Assembly: GCA_903885795.1 (NCBI GenBank)
Contig: CAISJV010000065.1
Span: 1 to 64,000, forward strand
Source: an uncultured delta proteobacterium
Lineage (GTDB): Bacteria > Desulfobacterota > Syntrophia > Syntrophales > UBA8958
Direction: 5' to 3'
DNA length: 64,000 bases
How positions within the stretch are numbered: the first letter of the stretch is position 1; each line of letters starts with the position of its first letter. A model generated the notes under the pieces. The model worked only from the letters and a program-made list of their open reading frames with translations. It was not told the DNA's origin and did no database searches. Both the position numbers and the translations under genes were made by a program. Below are positions 41,705 to 51,573 of the stretch, one piece after another.

Positions 41705-44700
41705 TTGGCGTCCCTAAACACGACCATTATCGGAAGTCTGCACCAATTGTGGGTGCGTCTCCGTGGAAACAGTTCAGCGCACAGAAACTTCGGCGACGAG
41801 CCACCCCTCAGATCGGAGTTGTTCAGCGCCTCCCAGATGGAGCAACATGGTAAGACCCTTGCCGCATCACACAAATTGAGCGCAGGCCATCCACCTGAAA
41901 AACTGTTGAGGCGGCTCGGTGAGAATGAAGACGTCCTCCGTGAAGTTCGCGACTTGATCACAGAGGCTGTGAAAGGAAACCGGAGGATTACACCGGCAGG
42001 GGAATGGCTACTTGACAACTTCTATCTCGTGGAAGAACAGATTCGCACCGCCAAGAGACACCTGCCAAAAGGCTACAGCAAGGGACTGCCCCGCTTGGAA
42101 GAGGGGCCATCAACTGGTCTTCCCCGTGTGTACGACATTGCCCTGGAGACGATCTCTCACGGTGATAGCCGGGTGGATCCGGAGAGCCTCAGCAGTTTCG
42201 TGGTGGCCTATCAGACAGTAACCGTCTTGAAGCTGGGCGAATTATGGGCCATTCCCATCATGCTCCGCCTGGCGCTGATTGAAAATCTCCGGCGCATTGC
42301 CACACGGATTGCTGCCGACAGGATCGACAAGAACCATGCCGATTACTGGGCGGACCGGATTACTGAGACCGCCGAGGTGAACCCTAAGGATTTAATGCTG
42401 GTCATTGCCGACATGGCGCGCTCAAAACCTCCCATGGTCAGCTCCTTTGTTGCAGAGCTTACACGCCGCCTGAAGGGCCAAAGTCCCGCCCTCGCATTGC
42501 CCCTTACCTGGATCGAACAGCAACTCTCGGAGACAGGTTTGACGATTGAACAGTTGGTGCAATCAGAAAACCAGCAGCAAGCGGCAGATCAGCTTTCCAT
42601 AAGCAACAGCATCGGCAGCCTCCGTTTCCTGGGTGCTATGGATTGGCGCAAATTTGTCGAAACCATGAGCGCGGTCGATCAGACCCTCCGCGAGGATCCT
42701 GCCGGTGTGTACGGTAAGATGGATTTCGTCACTCGAGATCAATACCGTCACGTCGTGGAAAAGATAGCGAAGAACAGCCGATTATCCGAAAACGAGGTGG
42801 CGAGCGTTGCGGTGCGCCTCGCCGGGGAGGGCGGGGGCAGGGTGAACGACGACGATCGGGAGAGTCATATCGGCTTCTATCTCATGGACAAGGGGTTGGC
42901 TCTGCTCGAAGGTACTGCCTGCACGCGCTTGTCTTTCCCTGAGGCGTTTCGGAAGGTAATTCAGCGTTTTCCTGTGTTCTTCTATCTTGGTACGATCTGC
43001 TTGCTCTCCGTGCTCTTTACCGGGTGTTTGCTTGCCGAGGCACATGCCAACGGGTTGCGCGGCACCTGGATATGGCTTATCGGCATGGTCTCGTTTCTGG
43101 CTGTCAGCCAGTTAGCGATTGCCCTGGTGAACTGGCTTGCAACGCGGCTTGTGGCGCCCCATACCCTGCCTCGAATGGACTTCTCCAAAGGAATTCCTCC
43201 GGAATCGTCTGCTCTGGTCGTGGTCCCTACGATGCTCACGGGTGCTCAAAACATCGAGCATCTGATGGAAGCGCTGGAGGTCAGGTTCCTTGCAAATAGA
43301 GGCGAAAACCTGCGTTTTGCACTGCTGACTGATTTTCTGGATGCCAACGAGGAAACACAGCCTGATGACGGTCCGCTACTACTTTTGGCCCGGCAGAGAA
43401 TCGAAGAGCTGAACGAAAAATACAGAACTTCAAAAAGCGACGCCTTTTTCCTTTTCCATCGTCCCCGCCGATTAAATCCCCAGGACAATATCTGGATGGG
43501 TTACGAACGTAAGCGGGGGAAGCTCGCGGAGCTGAATTCTTTTCTCCGCGGCGGTTCAAGAGAGTGCTTTTCCCTCATCATCGGCAATACAGATGGATTG
43601 GAGAAGGTGAGATACATCATCACCCTCGACACAGATACACAGCTCCCCCGTGACGCGGCGTGGCAGCTTGTGGAGACTATGGCGCACCCGCTGAATCGTC
43701 CGCAATACGATGAAGACAGACAACGGATATGTGCCGGATACGGTATCCTTCAGCCACGGGTGGCTGTGAGCCTGTCCGGCGCGAACCGGTCACGGTATGC
43801 CCGCATGTGGGGAAGTGATGCAGGCATCGATCCTTATACCCGCGTTGTCTCCGATGTGTACCAGGACCTGTTTGGAGAAGGCTCTTTCATCGGCAAGGGC
43901 ATTTATGAGGTAGATGCTTTCGAGCAGGCCCTCAAGGGACGTTTTCCTGATAACCGGATTTTGAGCCACGATCTTATCGAAGGGTGTTATGCGCGGGCAG
44001 GTCTTCTGAGCGATGTGCAGTTGTATGAAGAATACCCCTCTCGCTACAGCGCCGATGTGAACCGCAGGCACCGCTGGATTCGCGGGGACTGGCAGCTTTT
44101 AAGGTGGCTGCTGCCTGGAGACACTGGTCCGGATGCGCGTTTTAAGAAAAACCCCCTCTCTCTGCTTTCCCGATGGAAGATTTTCGACAACCTTCGGCGC
44201 AGCCTCTCGCCCTTGGCATTGACGCTCCTGCTGCTGATGGGCTGGACAATTTTGCCAGTGCCCTGGTTCTGGACCTTGTCGGTCCTGGGGATCATCGTGA
44301 TTCCTGCCTTGGTTAGCTCTTTGATGGATCTGTTTCAGAAGCCGAGTGATGTCCTTCTCCATCGGCACATTCTGGCCGCTTTCCGCGAGACCGGGAGGAG
44401 CCTTGGACAGATTGCCTTTACCTTCCTATGTCTGCCCTACGAGGCATTTTTCAGTATGGACGCTGTGCTGCGCACCATCTGGCGAATGCTGGTTGCGAAG
44501 AAGCGGCTTCTCGAATGGAACCCTTCGGGCGACTCTGATCGCACGATCCGGAAGGGCCTTGCCGGCGCCATCCGGACCATGTGGATCTCCCCGGTCATTT
44601 CCGTTGCCACGGTGATCCATCTTACCTCTTCGCGGCCGGAGGCCCTGGTTGTTGCCCTGCCTGTCCTGATCCTCTGGTTCTTTTCTCCCTGGGTAGCGTG

Positions 44701-47700
44701 GTGGATCAGTGAGCCCCTCAGCCGCCCGGAAGCGCGGCTCACCTCCGACCAGATGATCTTTTTGAGAAAGATTTCCCGAAAAACATGGGCCTACTTCGAG
44801 ACCTTCGTCGGCCCGGAGGATCATTGGCTACCGCCCGATAACTATCAGGAACATCCCCTTGCCAAGGTTGCCCATCGTACTTCGCCGACCAATATGGGGC
44901 TTGCCCTTCTTGCCAATTTGTCCGCCTGGGATTTCGGCTATATTTCTACAGGGCAACTTATCGAGCGCACGGATAATGCATTCCGTGCGATGGAAGCCAT
45001 GGAGCGCTACAAAGGGCACTTTTACAACTGGTATGACACAGAGTCTTTGCAGCCACTACTGCCTATGTATGTTTCGACTGTGGACAGCGGAAATCTTGCG
45101 GCCCATTTGTTAACATTGCGAACGGGGTTCATTGCCCTCCCTGAAGAGAGCATAATGGGAGCAAAATTATTTGACGGGCTCCTCGATACACTGAGGGTAC
45201 TCATGGATGTTGCCGGAGAAACCGCCTCAGCCGGGTTTATTCAAGTGCACCATGATTTGGCGTCTTTGTGCGCTTTCCGTCCGGATACGCTTCAGGTTGC
45301 ATGGGAGAGCCTTAGCAGTATCGCCGCGTCTGCCCTGGAAGTGGTCCACGTCTCTGAAGCCGCTCCTGAGAGTCAAACCGCATGGTGGGCGCGGGCCTTT
45401 GCCGGCCAATGCCGGGCCGCCCTTGACGACCTGAGCTTTTTTGCGACATGGATAGTGCTCTCAATCCCTCCCAAGGTGTTCAGCGATCTCGCTGTTCTCG
45501 GCGAGATTCCGACGTTGCGCAAATTGGCCAATCTTGACGGAGATTTACTGCCGGCAATGACAGAGAGACACGACGGGACGTCGGAGGAGCGGAAGCAGCT
45601 TGATGAACTTCGAGGGGCCATCAAGGAGGCAAGCATCCGGGCCAGGGCGAGAATCGCGGTTATCGAGGACCTTGCATCGCAATCCGGTGAATTTGCCCGT
45701 ATCGATTATGACTTTCTCTATGATGAGACACGCCATCTGCTGGCTATCGGTTACAACATCGGTGAAAACCGACGGGATGCGAGTTACTATGATTTACTGG
45801 CTTCGGAAGCGAGACTCCCCAGTTTTGTCGCCATTGCCCAGGGACAATTGCCGCAGGAGAGCTGGTTTGCCCTGGGACGACTCCTTACTACCGCCGCCGG
45901 AGAGCCGGTTCTCCTTTCCTGGAGCGGCTCCATGTTCGAATACCTTATGCCTCTCCTCGTCATGCCCACCTATGAACAGACGCTCCTTGACGAAACCTGT
46001 AAGGCTGCTGTGGCAAGACAGATCGAGTATGGAAAAGAGCGGGGGGTACCGTGGGGGATTTCGGAATCCGGGTATAACATGATCGACGGTCATCTCAATT
46101 ACCAGTACAGCGCCTTTGGCGTGCCCGGACTAGGACTCAAACGCGGTCTCGCCGGGGATCTGGTCGTTGCTCCCTATGCCTCAGTGCTGGCGCTCATGGT
46201 GGCGCCTGAAGAGGCATGCCTCAATCTCGAGGATCTCGCCGCCCAGGGTTTTGAGGGGAAGTATGGTTTTTATGAAGCTATTGACTACACCCCTTCCCGT
46301 CTGCCCCGCGGTCAAATCAATGCGGTGGTTAGATCTTTTATGGCCCATCATCAGGGCATGAGCCTCATCTCTCTGGCATCTTTGCTCCTCAACCGTCCCA
46401 TGCAGAGGCGGTTCGCGTCGGACCCCTCGTTTCAGGCAATTATGCTTTTGCTTCAGGAGCGGGTGCCAAAAGCAACGGCCTTCTATTCGCACACAACCGA
46501 ACTTGCCACAGCCTCAAATGAATCGGAAGAGATGCCAATGCGCGTCTACACTACCCCCGACACACCCATACCGGAAGTGCAGTTGTTGTCAAACGGCAGA
46601 TATCATGTCATGGTCACAAACGCGGGCGGCGGTTACAGCCGCTGGAAAGATCTGGCGGTGACGCGGTGGCGCGAAGACAGCACCTGTGACAACTGGGGTA
46701 CCTTCTGTTATATTCGTGACTTGTCAACAGGCGCTTTCTGGTCATCGTCATACCAACCCGCACTCAAGGCCTCGAAGCAGTATGAGGCAATATTCTCGGA
46801 AGGACGAGTAGAGTTTCGCCGCCGAGATAAGGACTTTGAAACCCATACGGAGATTGCGGTTTCACCTGAGGATGACATCGAGCTGCGCCGGATTACCATC
46901 ACCAACCGGGCACGGACACGTCGAATGATCGAGGTGACGAGTTATGTGGAGGTTGTTCTCGCACCCCCAGCTCAGGACGCTCTGCACCCGGCCTTCAGCA
47001 ATCTCTTTGTCCAGACCGAGATCATTCGCGATCAAAGGGCGATCCTCTGCTCGCGCCGGCCCCGCTCCCTCGAAGAACAGTCGCCATTGATGTTACATCT
47101 CATGGCTGTGCACGGGGCCAAGACCGGTGAAGTTTCCTATGAGACTGATCGTATGCGGTTTATTGGCCGCGGGAATACCATTGCCGATCCGGAAGCGATG
47201 AAAGGTTCATCCGGACTTTCGGGCAGTGAGGGATCGGTGCTCGATCCGATCGCAGCAATCCGCTATCAAATAACCCTGGGTCCGGAAAAATCGGTAACCA
47301 TCATTATTGTCAACGGTATTGCTGAAACCAGAGATACCTGCATGGAACTTGTCGGGAAATATCAGGACCGGTATCTTGCCGATCGTGTCTTTGATCTGGC
47401 GTGGACCCATAGCCAGGTGCTGCTGAGGCAGATCAATGCCACGGAAGCCGATGCGCAGCTTTTTGGTCGTCTTGCCGCTTCAGTCATATACGCGAATTCG
47501 TCGCTGCGTGCCGGTCCCGAGACCATAATCCAAAACCGTCGCGGCCAATCCGGTCTCTGGGGCTACTCTGTTTCCGGCGATCTCCCTATCGTGCTGTTGC
47601 AGATTGAGGATCCGGCCAACATCAACTTGGTGCGACAACTTGTTCAAGCCCACTCATACTGGCGTCTCAAAGGACTGGCAGTCGACCTGATAATCTGGAA

Positions 47701-50416
47701 CGAAGATCACGCCAGTTACCGGCAACTTCTTCACGAGCAGATCATAGGGCTAATCGCTGCAGGGACAGAGGCAAATGTGACCGATCGACCGGGTGGAATT
47801 TTCGTAAGACCTTCCGACCAGATATCGAAGGAGGACCGCGTCCTGTTCCAGGCGGTTGCTCGCATTATCATCACTGACCGCAGGGGAACGCTTACGGATC
47901 AGTTCAAGGAGCGGAGCTTCACAGAAGTAATGTTGCCTGCCCCTATGCCAACACGAACCGTAAGGGACGAAGACCCGGCAATAGCGGCAACGCCTCGCCA
48001 GGACCTGATGTTTGGAAACGGCTTGGGAGGGTTCACCCCTGATGGCCGGGAGTACGTCATCTCAACTTCCCGTGGGCAGGTGACGCCGGCGCCGTGGGTG
48101 AATGTGCTGGCGAACCGGCTTTTCGGAACCGTTGTCTCGGAGAATGGTCTTGCCTATACCTGGAGCGAAAACGCCCACGAGTTTCGTCTTACCCCCTGGT
48201 ATAACGATCCTGTCACCGATTCGAGCGGGGAAGCCTTTTACATTCGCGATGAAGAGCGCGGCCACTTCTGGTCTCCCATGCCGCTGCCCAGGCGCGGAGC
48301 CACGCCTTATGTCACCCGCCACGGATTCGGCTACAGCGTTTTCGAGCATACCGAACATGGTATCAAAACAGAGATATGGGTGTACGTGGCTCTGGAGGAT
48401 GCTGTCAAGTTTACGGTACTGAAGGTGCGAAACCTCTCAGGACGGTCACGGCGACTTTCTGCCACGGGATATGCAGAATGGGTGCTGGGAGATTTGAGGC
48501 CCAAATCAGTCATGCATGTAATTACCGAGCTCAACCCTCTGAGCGGAGCCATTTTTGCTCGCAACCCATACAACACCGAATTTGGCAACCGAACGGCCTT
48601 TTTTAATGTGGACGATGCAACCCGGACCATAAGCGGCGATCGGACGGAATTCATCGGGCGTAACGGAACGCTCGCCAATCCTGCTGCCATGGGGCGGTCA
48701 CGGCTTTCCGGCAGGGTAGGGGCCGCTTTGGATCCATGCGGTGCCATCCAGGTGGCCTTTGAGCTGGCGGACGGGGAAGAGCGTGAGATAGTCTTTACCT
48801 TGGGCGCAGGCCAGGATGCAGGTGAGACTGGCGACGTGGCACATCGCTTCCGTGGGGCTGCCGCGGCCCGTGAGGCGCTTGAAGCTGTATGGCAGTATTG
48901 GAGCCATACCCTCGGCGCCGTTCAGGTGGAGACACGGGACCCGGCCATCAACTTCCTAGTCAACGGCTGGCTCTTATACCAGACGCTCGCATGCCGTCTT
49001 TGGGGGCGGAGCGGTTACTACCAGTCAGGAGGCGCCTTTGGCTTCCGTGACCAGTTGCAGGACATGATGGTCCTCATCCACACCGAGCCGGGCCTCATAC
49101 GCGAGCACATCCTTCTTGCCGCAGGTCGTCAATTCCCCGAAGGGGATGTACAGCACTGGTGGCATCCACCTTCGGGCCGGGGCGTGCGCACCCACTGCTC
49201 GGATGATTTTCTCTGGCTGCCGCTGGCGACGTGCCGCTACGTTATGACCACCGGGGATACCGGGTTGCTGGATGAATCCGTGCGCTTCATTAAGGGACGT
49301 CCGGTCAGTGCCGAGGAAGACTCATATTATGATCTGCCCGGCCGGTCTGAAGAAAAGGCCAGTCTCTACGATCATTGTGTTCGGGCTATCGCAAGAGGCC
49401 TCAGTTTCGGCGAACATGGCCTGCCGCTTATCGGTTCCGGTGACTGGAACGACGGCATGAATATGGTGGGTAAAGACGGCAAAGGCGAAAGTGTCTGGCT
49501 TGCATTCTTCCTGTATGATGTGCTCATGAGGTTCATTTCTGTCGCACGCATTCATGGGGACCTGCCCTTTGCCGAACGTTGTGAGAAAGAAGCAGGCAAG
49601 CTGCGCGGTCACATCGAGGAGCATGGCTGGGATGGTGCGTGGTACCTCCGGGCTTTCTTCGATGACGGCACGCCCCTCGGCTCAGCGGCCAATCCCGAGT
49701 GCCGGATCGATTCCATTGCGCAAAGCTGGTCTGTCCTGTCAGGGGCAGGAAGCGCTGCGCGCTCACACATGGCAATGGACGCAGTAGACAAGCACCTCGT
49801 ACGTCGTGAGCATGCCTTGGTCCAGCTTCTCGACCCGCCTTTCGACAAGTCAAATATGAATCCCGGCTACATAAAGGGGTACGTCCCCGGGGTCAGGGAA
49901 AATGGCGGGCAGTATACACATGGGGCCATCTGGGCCGCCATGGCCTTTGCTGCCATGGGTGACAGCAGGCGGGCGTGGGAAATCCTGACCATGATCAACC
50001 CGGTGAATCATGGGGGATCGGTTAAGGGGATTGAAACTTACAAAGTGGAGCCCTACGTTGTTGCGGCTGACGTCTATGCAGTAGCACCCCACACGGGTCG
50101 TGGCGGATGGACGTGGTACACGGGATCAGCCGGATGGATGTACCGGCTGATCCTGGAATCACTCCTGGGGCTGAGACTCGAAGTTGACAAACTGCACATC
50201 GAGCCCTGTCTCCCTGCCGACTGGGATGGTTTCACGGTGCACTATCGCTACCGGGAGACCATCTACCACATAAAGGTCGTGCAGAGCGACGCAGGCGAAA
50301 ACGAGAAGTGCATAATCGTTGATGGGGTTGTGCAGCGGAAGCAGACGATTCCCCTTAGGGACGATCACAATGAACACTTTGTAGAAGTGGTCGTGGTGCC
50401 AATGCTGCTTCGCTAA
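41705..50416 (+). CDS. ndvB: Cyclic beta-1,2-glucan synthase (GT84-GH94)
   Basis: A 2903-residue membrane enzyme, the usual length for Cgs/NdvB. An N-terminal helical region is followed by helices near 425-490. The glycosyltransferase domain has the DTDTQLP motif near residue 642, LSHDLIEG, and RRHRWIRGDWQ near residue 788; more helices are near 835-1020. A glycoamylase-type domain (about 1080-1540) has ISESGYNMIDGHLNYQYSAFG. C-terminal GH94 phosphorylase-like modules (about 1600-2890) contain SGDWNDGMNMVG with the acid Asp near 2580. The family makes periplasmic cyclic glucans for osmotic protection. Start TTG 41705 follows AAGGAGATATTCAA. The sigma-54 cassette suggests stress-induced synthesis. 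Confidence 0.93.
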   Translation: MASLNTTIIGSLHQLWVRLRGNSSAHRNFGDEPPLRSELFSASQMEQHGKTLAASHKLSAGHPPEKLLRRLGENEDVLREVRDLITEAVKGNRRITPAGEWLLDNFYLVEEQIRTAKRHLPKGYSKGLPRLEEGPSTGLPRVYDIALETISHGDSRVDPESLSSFVVAYQTVTVLKLGELWAIPIMLRLALIENLRRIATRIAADRIDKNHADYWADRITETAEVNPKDLMLVIADMARSKPPMVSSFVAELTRRLKGQSPALALPLTWIEQQLSETGLTIEQLVQSENQQQAADQLSISNSIGSLRFLGAMDWRKFVETMSAVDQTLREDPAGVYGKMDFVTRDQYRHVVEKIAKNSRLSENEVASVAVRLAGEGGGRVNDDDRESHIGFYLMDKGLALLEGTACTRLSFPEAFRKVIQRFPVFFYLGTICLLSVLFTGCLLAEAHANGLRGTWIWLIGMVSFLAVSQLAIALVNWLATRLVAPHTLPRMDFSKGIPPESSALVVVPTMLTGAQNIEHLMEALEVRFLANRGENLRFALLTDFLDANEETQPDDGPLLLLARQRIEELNEKYRTSKSDAFFLFHRPRRLNPQDNIWMGYERKRGKLAELNSFLRGGSRECFSLIIGNTDGLEKVRYIITLDTDTQLPRDAAWQLVETMAHPLNRPQYDEDRQRICAGYGILQPRVAVSLSGANRSRYARMWGSDAGIDPYTRVVSDVYQDLFGEGSFIGKGIYEVDAFEQALKGRFPDNRILSHDLIEGCYARAGLLSDVQLYEEYPSRYSADVNRRHRWIRGDWQLLRWLLPGDTGPDARFKKNPLSLLSRWKIFDNLRRSLSPLALTLLLLMGWTILPVPWFWTLSVLGIIVIPALVSSLMDLFQKPSDVLLHRHILAAFRETGRSLGQIAFTFLCLPYEAFFSMDAVLRTIWRMLVAKKRLLEWNPSGDSDRTIRKGLAGAIRTMWISPVISVATVIHLTSSRPEALVVALPVLILWFFSPWVAWWISEPLSRPEARLTSDQMIFLRKISRKTWAYFETFVGPEDHWLPPDNYQEHPLAKVAHRTSPTNMGLALLANLSAWDFGYISTGQLIERTDNAFRAMEAMERYKGHFYNWYDTESLQPLLPMYVSTVDSGNLAAHLLTLRTGFIALPEESIMGAKLFDGLLDTLRVLMDVAGETASAGFIQVHHDLASLCAFRPDTLQVAWESLSSIAASALEVVHVSEAAPESQTAWWARAFAGQCRAALDDLSFFATWIVLSIPPKVFSDLAVLGEIPTLRKLANLDGDLLPAMTERHDGTSEERKQLDELRGAIKEASIRARARIAVIEDLASQSGEFARIDYDFLYDETRHLLAIGYNIGENRRDASYYDLLASEARLPSFVAIAQGQLPQESWFALGRLLTTAAGEPVLLSWSGSMFEYLMPLLVMPTYEQTLLDETCKAAVARQIEYGKERGVPWGISESGYNMIDGHLNYQYSAFGVPGLGLKRGLAGDLVVAPYASVLALMVAPEEACLNLEDLAAQGFEGKYGFYEAIDYTPSRLPRGQINAVVRSFMAHHQGMSLISLASLLLNRPMQRRFASDPSFQAIMLLLQERVPKATAFYSHTTELATASNESEEMPMRVYTTPDTPIPEVQLLSNGRYHVMVTNAGGGYSRWKDLAVTRWREDSTCDNWGTFCYIRDLSTGAFWSSSYQPALKASKQYEAIFSEGRVEFRRRDKDFETHTEIAVSPEDDIELRRITITNRARTRRMIEVTSYVEVVLAPPAQDALHPAFSNLFVQTEIIRDQRAILCSRRPRSLEEQSPLMLHLMAVHGAKTGEVSYETDRMRFIGRGNTIADPEAMKGSSGLSGSEGSVLDPIAAIRYQITLGPEKSVTIIIVNGIAETRDTCMELVGKYQDRYLADRVFDLAWTHSQVLLRQINATEADAQLFGRLAASVIYANSSLRAGPETIIQNRRGQSGLWGYSVSGDLPIVLLQIEDPANINLVRQLVQAHSYWRLKGLAVDLIIWNEDHASYRQLLHEQIIGLIAAGTEANVTDRPGGIFVRPSDQISKEDRVLFQAVARIIITDRRGTLTDQFKERSFTEVMLPAPMPTRTVRDEDPAIAATPRQDLMFGNGLGGFTPDGREYVISTSRGQVTPAPWVNVLANRLFGTVVSENGLAYTWSENAHEFRLTPWYNDPVTDSSGEAFYIRDEERGHFWSPMPLPRRGATPYVTRHGFGYSVFEHTEHGIKTEIWVYVALEDAVKFTVLKVRNLSGRSRRLSATGYAEWVLGDLRPKSVMHVITELNPLSGAIFARNPYNTEFGNRTAFFNVDDATRTISGDRTEFIGRNGTLANPAAMGRSRLSGRVGAALDPCGAIQVAFELADGEEREIVFTLGAGQDAGETGDVAHRFRGAAAAREALEAVWQYWSHTLGAVQVETRDPAINFLVNGWLLYQTLACRLWGRSGYYQSGGAFGFRDQLQDMMVLIHTEPGLIREHILLAAGRQFPEGDVQHWWHPPSGRGVRTHCSDDFLWLPLATCRYVMTTGDTGLLDESVRFIKGRPVSAEEDSYYDLPGRSEEKASLYDHCVRAIARGLSFGEHGLPLIGSGDWNDGMNMVGKDGKGESVWLAFFLYDVLMRFISVARIHGDLPFAERCEKEAGKLRGHIEEHGWDGAWYLRAFFDDGTPLGSAANPECRIDSIAQSWSVLSGAGSAARSHMAMDAVDKHLVRREHALVQLLDPPFDKSNMNPGYIKGYVPGVRENGGQYTHGAIWAAMAFAAMGDSRRAWEILTMINPVNHGGSVKGIETYKVEPYVVAADVYAVAPHTGRGGWTWYTGSAGWMYRLILESLLGLRLEVDKLHIEPCLPADWDGFTVHYRYRETIYHIKVVQSDAGENEKCIIVDGVVQRKQTIPLRDDHNEHFVEVVVVPMLLR

Positions 50417-50585
50417 TTCGTCTAATTATCAAAGCATTACGCCTGTAATATTCGTACCCGCCGATGGTGGAGGCTGCCAGGGCAAAGTCACAAAACAGAA
50501 TCTTTTTTCTGTTGGATGATAATTAATGGTTGTCTGATCGAAAAGTGTGGTATACGTGAAAGTAAGATTCGGGAAGGAAAAATTT

Positions 50586-51050
50586 ATGTCATCCGTTGGA
50601 AAAAATGTCGACGCCCTTTGCACCAAGTGCGGGATGGTTCTCGCCCACATCGTTCTCTATGAAGTAAGAGGTGTGATTGCAAATGTCAAATGCAAGACCT
50701 GCGGGGCTGAGCACAAGTATCGGGGATCAAAACCCCGGACGAAAAGTAGTGAAGTCGTAAAAGAGCGAACCCGGCGAGTCGGAACAAAGGCAGACGAAGA
50801 AAGCAGGCAGGCGGAAGCAGCGGAGACGCAACGCTGGCTCCAAAGGCAGCAGGATTTAAGGGAGAATGCCGCCATTGTGGATTATCGCATGGCCGGCCGG
50901 TATCAAAGAGGGGATGTGATCAATCATCCGTCCTTTGGGATCGGTTTCGTGGAAAAGATCCTGGAGGAGAAGCGGATGGATGTCCTCTTCAAGGGCAACT
51001 TGAGGCGCATGGTCATGAATTATCAAGTCCCGGAAATGGCAAAAGCTTAG
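50586..51050 (+). CDS. Zinc-ribbon protein with C-terminal Tudor/CarD-like segment
   Basis: A 154-residue protein. Two cysteine pairs (CTKC near 11-14, CKTC near 36-39) form a likely zinc ribbon. A basic, charged helix follows (KPRTKSSEVVKERTRR). The C-terminal RGDVINHPSFGIGFVEKILEEKRMDVLFKGNLRRMVMNY resembles the small beta domain of UvrD-C/DUF3553 or CarD. Binding to nucleic acid or RNA polymerase is possible. ATG 50586 follows GGGAAGGAAAAATTT. Confidence 0.55.
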   Translation: MSSVGKNVDALCTKCGMVLAHIVLYEVRGVIANVKCKTCGAEHKYRGSKPRTKSSEVVKERTRRVGTKADEESRQAEAAETQRWLQRQQDLRENAAIVDYRMAGRYQRGDVINHPSFGIGFVEKILEEKRMDVLFKGNLRRMVMNYQVPEMAKA

Positions 51051-51573
51051 ATATTCGCCTAAGAAATCCGTCGGCTGCCGGGACCTACGATGTGGCTGCG
51101 CCCCCCGTCTCTGGGATGCTGGGATGACCTTTATATGCGCGCTGATCCTATCCTTAAGGGTGCTTGGCGTGGGGGATCATCATCTCGAAAGTCAGCCCCT
51201 GGGCGAGATTACGGAATTTTTTGCCGTCCGCTGAGCCGATCAGTAGATGGAGCCTATCCCGGCGGGGGGCATTGCTTCTTCTGGGCTTCGAGCTGTCGGA
51301 AGCGTTCCTGCTGCTTTTTCCTATGGGATTCGTTATCCCGCAAAGTTTTAATTATCCCGCCGATTTACAGTCTTATCTGCTTGAAATCCCCATCACAGGA
51401 TCTGATGTTTCCCCGCAGCGTTTCGATGGTTGATCCGTCAGGCGTCTTTCCAGCGCCTCCTTACTCAGGCAGAAGAGGTGTGGAGTATTTTCATGACATT
51501 CCTGATTTGTCGATGGAGCACGGATTTTTTTCTGGCATGAAAGGCGGAATTATTCAATCGAGAAGATTAACCT
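51051..51573. other. Gene-free stretch, no supported feature
   Basis: Open frames here have no ribosome binding sites and no family-like sequence. On the minus strand around 51290-51470 the translation has charged helical stretches (IKTLRDNESHRKKQQERFRQLE) interrupted by stops, which may be the remains of a small gene. I see no repeat, RNA gene or cassette. Confidence 0.3.
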
